Below are positions 58,626 through 64,000 of a DNA stretch of 64,000 nucleotides, in pieces (position 1 is the stretch's first letter; each line of letters opens with the position of its first letter). Origin of the DNA: Tubiluchus corallicola (taxonomy: Eukaryota; Priapulida; Priapulimorpha; Priapulimorphida; Tubiluchidae); the NCBI GenBank assembly GCA_030141605.1, contig JAQGDQ010000186.1, positions 310,001 to 374,000 on the forward strand, read 5' to 3'. The notes beneath the pieces are model-generated. The model was given only the letters and a program-made list of their open reading frames with translations. It was not told where the DNA came from and did not search any database. Made by a program: the position numbers and the translations under genes.

Positions 58626-58894
58626 AGACGGTTTAGCCTAGTGGTAATGCATCTGCTTTCCATCTGGGAGGTAGTGAGTTCGAACCAGTGGCTGGGTCAT
58701 ACCAAAGACTTTAAAAATGGTACCTGCTTTGCCCTGCCTGACGCGTGGTATTTAGGGTAAAGTGGGGTAATAATAGTCTCTGTTATGTAGTTGTAGGTTG
58801 TTATTTACAGTCGGCGATAATAGCTCTATGAGCTAATGTTAATTGTTGATCCAAAAGCCGACTTTAAATAAAGATTATTATTATTATTATTATA
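58626..58894 (+). mobile_element. tRNA-derived SINE
   Basis: The tRNA-like head has an A box (TTTAGCCTAGTGGTAATG, about 58632-58649) and a B box (AGTTCGAACC, 58677-58686). An unrelated body of about 160 bp follows, ending CCGACTTTAAATAAAG. The 3' tail is an (ATT)n repeat (58874-58894). This order defines a polymerase III SINE mobilised by a LINE with a simple-repeat tail. It is not a tRNA gene, since the acceptor stem does not pair properly. Confidence 0.85.
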
Positions 58895-59917
58895 TTACAT
58901 GTAAAGCAACGGTACTCATAAGCAAAAGATATTTAGAAATAAGAAACATGTTCTCATATGATAATGCAAGTGAATAATTACAGCATCTGCAATGAATACC
59001 ACAATCACATCCACATGTCTGAAATACTGCAAATACTGTAATTTTTTCATACGTTGTATCTTGGAAGTTTTGTCATGTTATATTAGCCAGTTCTGTAATA
59101 TAACTAAATATGTGCCAGTAAAGAAAAGCAAAAAAGCTAATTACAAAAACATGCTTGTTTTCAAATATGTTCACACAATGTAGTATCAAAGCTAAATGGA
59201 GATGAATTCCAACTTTTCAAAATAAGTACAAGATGTGGATAACTGGTATGAGAACTACTTTTTTTAAAGACAAAATGTTTTACCATTACATGACATTATT
59301 TTTGATACTTCAAAACATTCATACGCTTAGACAAAACTTAATATTAACGGTAGTAAATAATTTCTAAATGCACCAATTACAATGGAATTACTAATTCAGC
59401 ACAGTTTACAAACCTAGTATGTTCGTCTAATCAAAAGTCAGATTTACACAACCGAGACATTTGCAGCAAAAAATGCTTTGCGCGATATTTATTAAAAGAA
59501 AACCAGCAGCCTAACGGTTAATCTTTTTTATCTTCATTTGGTAAATTTATTAATTGAATTAATAAATTTTCATGTATTTGCTTTGACGGCAGTTTCTTTA
59601 CATTTTTTGCTACCTGATATGAGTGCAAACTTGAACAATTAACAATTTTAAAAAATAATTGATCAATGCTGACAGTGGAACTGATAACCTAACACTAAAC
59701 TGCATGACATTAATAACAAAATTGCTATTCAGTTGTTCAATTAAAGCAAACTCTTGATTAACTTGGCAAAACACGCTTCAAAAGTAGACAAAGTTCATTG
59801 ATTTATTTATGTAGACAACTATTGATTTATGCGTTACATGTTATCCCCATAGCAGCTATGAATACAGGTAGCTGTTTTTATATTAACTAAAGTTTTTCTT
59901 TTAACATATGACTGTAA
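58895..59917. other. Convergent 3' region of CSE1L
   Basis: AT-rich non-coding sequence. A minus-strand AATAAA at 59807-59802 lies about 110 bases after the CSE1L stop codon and is a good poly(A)-signal candidate. No gene was seen. Confidence 0.45.
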
Positions 59918-62718
59918 CTAATTGACTGTGACAGCAGCCCCTTGAAGATAAGTTTGCAAACACTTGGCAGCATCAGCAGCCAAGCCAGAACTAATTTTTC
60001 CAGTTACTTCTCCAGGATATGCAGTGCTTAGCTTGTGAAGTTGCTTAGCAAGATAGAGTTTGGCATCAAGAATTTTACCGTTAAAAGGATCCAGCTCTGA
60101 CTTTCCTGCAAAAACCAAACGAGAGTAAGTAGTCTGGTAACCTGCCACATCCTCCACTTCAATGAAGTGTTCATCGTCTGGTAGAGATTCATCTTGTGGA
60201 AGCTCAAATAAACCAATCAATGTCTGCAGAAGTGATGGCCACAAATTTGAGTAGTCTCCTTTAAATACTTCTGGACATTCTGTTAAAATCAAAGTCATGC
60301 CCACTGCACAGATTTTCCTTTCGATGTTGCCAGCTACTTTTTGTACGTCTGCTATATATAATCTCTCTAAGACCATGCCAAACATCTTAACTTGAATACT
60401 GTCAATAATTTGAATTAAAGCTGGTGCTCCTCGCAGCCATGCAAACAGGCTGAAAAAAACTAGTAAGCCCTTCACATACTTTGTAGTCTTTGAACTAGTC
60501 AGCCTCTGGAAAAGTACTAAAAATACTTGCTTCAAATAAGGGTCCAAAAGCTCAGGGGAGATATGTTGTACAATGCTTGACATTAGGTAGAAACCCTCAT
60601 GATCATTCGATTTAGAAGCTATTAACTTCTGGAAGATGCCAAGTAGCCCAGTTAGCTTTTCACCAGCCACAACACTGTCCTTGCCATGTTCAATAAAAGC
60701 TTGCAGGAGCCGTACTAAAGCAGGAATGTTTCCAGGGCGTTCCCATAAGACAGGTATCAACAAATGAGGATATAAAGCCATGTACGAATTTGGCACAGTA
60801 TCTTTATGCATTTCCAAAAGCAATGACAAAATCTGGAAAACATACGGAATAAATTCTTGACAATCCTGCGTAAGAATCTCCTGGAATGGAGGAAAGAGGG
60901 CATTCTCAAAATTGGTAACAGACTCCGGGTTTGTTGCGCATGTCACCTTTATACACAGGCTCAGCGCTTCAAACAAATAATGATTAAAATGAGGCTTGCT
61001 GGGATTTTTAGAGACAGCAAGTAAGATTTGATTGAGTTTTGGAATAATGGCAGGAATGTAAGGAACAGCAGCTTCTTGTAGTAGTGACACGGTTCGCATT
61101 ATTGCCTTCATAATGTACTCATTTTCACTAGATCCAGGTGAAGACAATGCATTGAAAAGACTGGATACTAAAGACTCGGCTACTGGATGCACATCTTCTT
61201 TTAGTATAAGTGCATGACCTTGCGGGGTTTTGACAGTGAAAAGTCGTTCCAAAGTATGTGCAGCATAGCTATGAACAACCACTGCTTGAGCACCAAGATA
61301 TTTTACTAGTACTGGTAAGCAGCCTACAATTAATTCTTTGGGCAGTTGGTTTCTGAATGTCATAATATATTTGATACAGTCGGCCTTTAGTACAGGATGA
61401 GTGTTAATATTAGCAGCCTGAAGTTCGGGTGCTATAGTACTAGTGAAAAAGTCAGCAACATTAACAAGACCGCTAGTTTGTGTTATACCGTGCTTTTGCG
61501 TTTGTGCTTTAGCTGCTACAGATGTCACTAAAAGGATGGCAGTGTCTTTGCATTTCCAATTTGCTGAGGAATCCTTGGCAAATTCTTGAAGCAATGCTTG
61601 AATGTACTGAGCAAAAATGTCTGTCACAGGTTTCTCAAAAAACTTGCAGAGAGCTCGAACTAAATCACAAGCTGACCTTCTCCTTGTATCAAAATCAGAA
61701 CCCTCAATGTCTCTGCGAATATATTCTTCCGGGTTGTCTTCAAACTGTTCTTCATCAGCAGGTCTAACCTCAATGTTCGGTACTATTACTTTCTCGCAAA
61801 TACTAGTTAATGTACTTTGGTTCTCAAATAAATGTTTGTAATGCTGCCTGTCAGCCACTGTAGCGAGAAACTGGATGGCATTGCTGACCAACAAATCATA
61901 CTTTACCTGTGCTCCAGTATTAACAAGCAAATGCCACACGGCTGTAACAAAACTAGGTAAGTAAGGTTTAAATTCTTCGTCATATTTCTGTGCATACATT
62001 GTGATGTTGTCACAGATCTGAGAACGCAGAGTTTCCAACAACCCACACTCTGAGTCGTCTTCTGTATTCAGCAATTTATTGTTGATACTTAATAGGCTAA
62101 GAAATGCAGTCATCCACACCTCCATGTTATCCTCAAAATATTCCGGAAGATCCTGAAAATTAAGACTGTAGAAAAGCTTACATATCAAGACCAAAGAGCT
62201 AAAAATGACCTTCAGTGCAGCTGGGTCACTTGCATGCTCTTTGCTGAGTATCATCGTAGCCTTAAAAAGCTCTGTCAGCGGAGCAGCAAAGTTATCCAAC
62301 ACATACTTAATCTCCGTCCACAGTTCCTGTGATTTGAATTCATGTCGATAACGTTTGAATAAAGAATGAGCCGTCTGAAGGACTCCATTAATGAGATGGA
62401 AATCACCACTTTGAAACTTAAACACCATGTCACCTAACAGGTGTGGCCATTTTTCTGGAAAGTCTTCTCGACCAATAATGCTGATAGCATCACTGAGCTG
62501 TCGCTGCAGTTGATCCGGGCTGTGTAACATTAATTCCACAATTTCTGATTTAATGGCTTGTCTATCCAGCTCATGTATTTTGTCCGTACCTTCCTCGGTG
62601 ACACGCCAATTCCGCTTTATAAAGTTTTTAAAAGTTATAGCTGAACTGATGCGCAAAGGCAATGCAACGTCTGATTTATTCACCAGGTGGAGGAGCAAAA
62701 GAGGATAATTCTGGTTAC
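59918..62718 (-). CDS. CSE1L: Exportin-2 / CSE1L (CAS), large 3' exon
   Basis: Nuclear export receptor of the importin-beta family which, with RanGTP, returns importin-alpha to the cytoplasm. This exon encodes about 932 residues of HEAT-repeat solenoid and aligns with human CSE1L from about residue 38 to the end. Examples are QLSDAISIIGREDFPEKWP, NGVLQTAHSLFKRYRHEFK, FYSLNFQDLPEYFEDNME, KYDLLVSNAIQFLA, GSSENEYIMKAIMR, AVSKNPSKPHFNHY and the C-terminal FELPQDESLPDDEHF. The exon begins at 62718 after a clear acceptor (cttcttgcag), splitting a Gly codon before NQNYPLLLL. A start placed at 62698 would be wrong, because that codon is TTG and homology continues upstream to the splice site. The exon coding for the first ~38 residues should lie upstream; I could not find it in 62719-64000. 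No intron interrupts the remaining 2.8 kb. It is convergent with GTPBP1. Confidence 0.96.
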
Positions 62719-64000
62719 CTGCAAGAAGAATATTTTTTATTATAAAAAGTGAACTAACTTTGAAATGGAATTAACTGACTTAATGCAATTATATTAGTCA
62801 AACGAAAACAAAACTACTTTGTAGGCATTCAACAATATTTTAAGTTTTTGTTAATGTTGTCAATAACAGTTAAAAATAATCTCTATGGCAGTGAGAAACA
62901 ACTTTACTTGCATTAATTTTCACATTTCTCTTCAAAACTTTTAGGCACATCAGTATTGTCATAAGGTGCTTTTTTAACAAATTTACACAAATTCAGCACA
63001 ATGAAATTTATTTTACAAAACCAAAACATTTTACAAAACAATGTGTTTACATTCAAGTGTAGTTTTGATTGTAGGCCAGCAACAGTTTCAGCTTAGTATC
63101 AATTAGGCTTAGAGAGGTCTCAGCCCATTTGCGGTGGTTTCCATTCAGCCCAAGTATACTACTAACCTTGTATATTTTCATGTAATGTAATGCCCTATTT
63201 CCAGTTTCTACTTTTCAAATAGTCAATTTGCTTTCACCAAAATCCCAACTGTTCAGTGCCCCAATGTCCTGATGCTCAATTTATAATATGATTATTAATT
63301 ATTGATCAATTTTATATACATAGATTTCATAATTAGACGACATACTGATTCTGATTTGGAGGAAGCAAAACTTAACTTTACTGGTCTAACCCAATCTTAC
63401 AACTCTCTGCTCGCTCTACTTAACTGCCGACAGATGGCAGCACTATAAAGTATATAGCCTAGATGGCCCAATAGTAAGATTGTCCAATTAGCCTCGTTTC
63501 CCATCCTGCTATATTGGGCATTCTAGCCCAAAACCAGATCAAACCACATTTTTTAAAAATGGCACCTATTGTTCTGCCAAGCACTCGGAAATTGGGATTA
63601 TAAAACATATACCATAACCCGGGGTGATTCGGAGAAGTTTTTCACGATTAATTTTTCTGAACATTAATAAAAAGTGAACTATGTTTCACTACAACATTGT
63701 GTTTTTAAACTAATATCACACAGAGTTTCAATGTAGTAGATTTAATTTTAACCTAGTCTTTTTTTATTTAAAAACATATACAAAAACCCCAGATACTTTG
63801 GGCGTCTCAGATACCCTATTGATTTAATGGATTACCCATGTATTTAAACATTAAACAAGTGTGTGATGGATACAGTTACCCCTTTTAAAGAAATTGTAAA
63901 GCCAACAGCACTACAACACAAAACACATTACTATCTGTTAAAACATGTACAACACGCTGTATCAGCATGCAAAGCCGGCTGACTCCAGATTTACATAATT
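62719..64000. other. CSE1L intron 1 (partial), no exon recognised
   Basis: Sequence upstream of the large CSE1L exon on the minus strand. It should be intron, with the exon for the conserved N-terminus probably beyond the window. Repeated motifs such as cccaatcttac / cccaatagtaagattg (63390-63485) and a cccggggtgattcggag patch (63618) suggest old transposon debris, without definable ends. Confidence 0.45.

Noticed and set aside
58626-58700. Functional tRNA gene
   Set aside because: Good A and B boxes, but the acceptor arms do not pair and a SINE body with an (ATT)n tail follows.
62698-62698. Start of CSE1L at the first residue of the long open frame
   Set aside because: The codon is TTG, homology to CSE1L continues upstream (NQNYPLL), and an acceptor site ends at 62719; the true start is in an upstream exon.

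Overview
This is nuclear DNA from a multicellular animal, most likely an invertebrate. It is AT-rich and has spliced genes with GT-AG introns and one GC-AG intron. It also carries many DNA-transposon relics (hAT and pogo/Tigger types), a decayed LINE and tRNA-derived SINEs. All four recognisable genes are conserved metazoan single-copy genes. PDCD10 diverges noticeably from its vertebrate relatives while GTPBP1 and CSE1L are close, which would fit a fast-evolving lineage such as tunicates, but the sequence alone does not settle the phylum. Nothing suggests bacterial DNA, CRISPR or an operon.

Layout. Positions 1-22.7 kb hold no gene I can identify. They carry a ~180 bp foldback at 2.1 kb, a 2-kb near-complete imperfect palindrome (7.1-9.1 kb), a hairpin next to a long alternating CA/CG/TG tract (11.75-11.97 kb), a 450-bp hAT element with a perfect 8-bp target duplication (19.1-19.6 kb), and two G-depleted CACACCAC-type satellite blocks (19.6-20.8 kb). 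Two short candidate first exons (minus strand, 3214-3261 and 12505-12651) are open questions.

The gene-bearing part follows. A single-exon KIF16B kinesin (minus, 22743-25736) is followed by PDCD10/CCM3 (minus, seven coding exons, 28106-40605). GTPBP1 (plus, twelve coding exons, 43385-57080) is divergent from PDCD10. CSE1L/exportin-2 (minus, 59918-62718) is convergent with GTPBP1; its last coding exon encodes all but roughly the first 38 residues, and the beginning was not found in the window. Introns of PDCD10 and GTPBP1 are loaded with transposon insertions, one of them a hAT MITE nested inside a pogo-like element.

The four proteins do not form a pathway. KIF16B moves PI3P-positive early endosomes, PDCD10 is a scaffold for GCKIII kinases, STRIPAK and CCM, GTPBP1 is an EF-Tu-like GTPase in translation and mRNA surveillance, and CSE1L recycles importin-alpha. 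Their adjacency looks like ordinary animal synteny. Exon boundaries were read by eye from homology, splice dinucleotides and reading phase. The phases close exactly for all seven PDCD10 exons and all twelve GTPBP1 exons.
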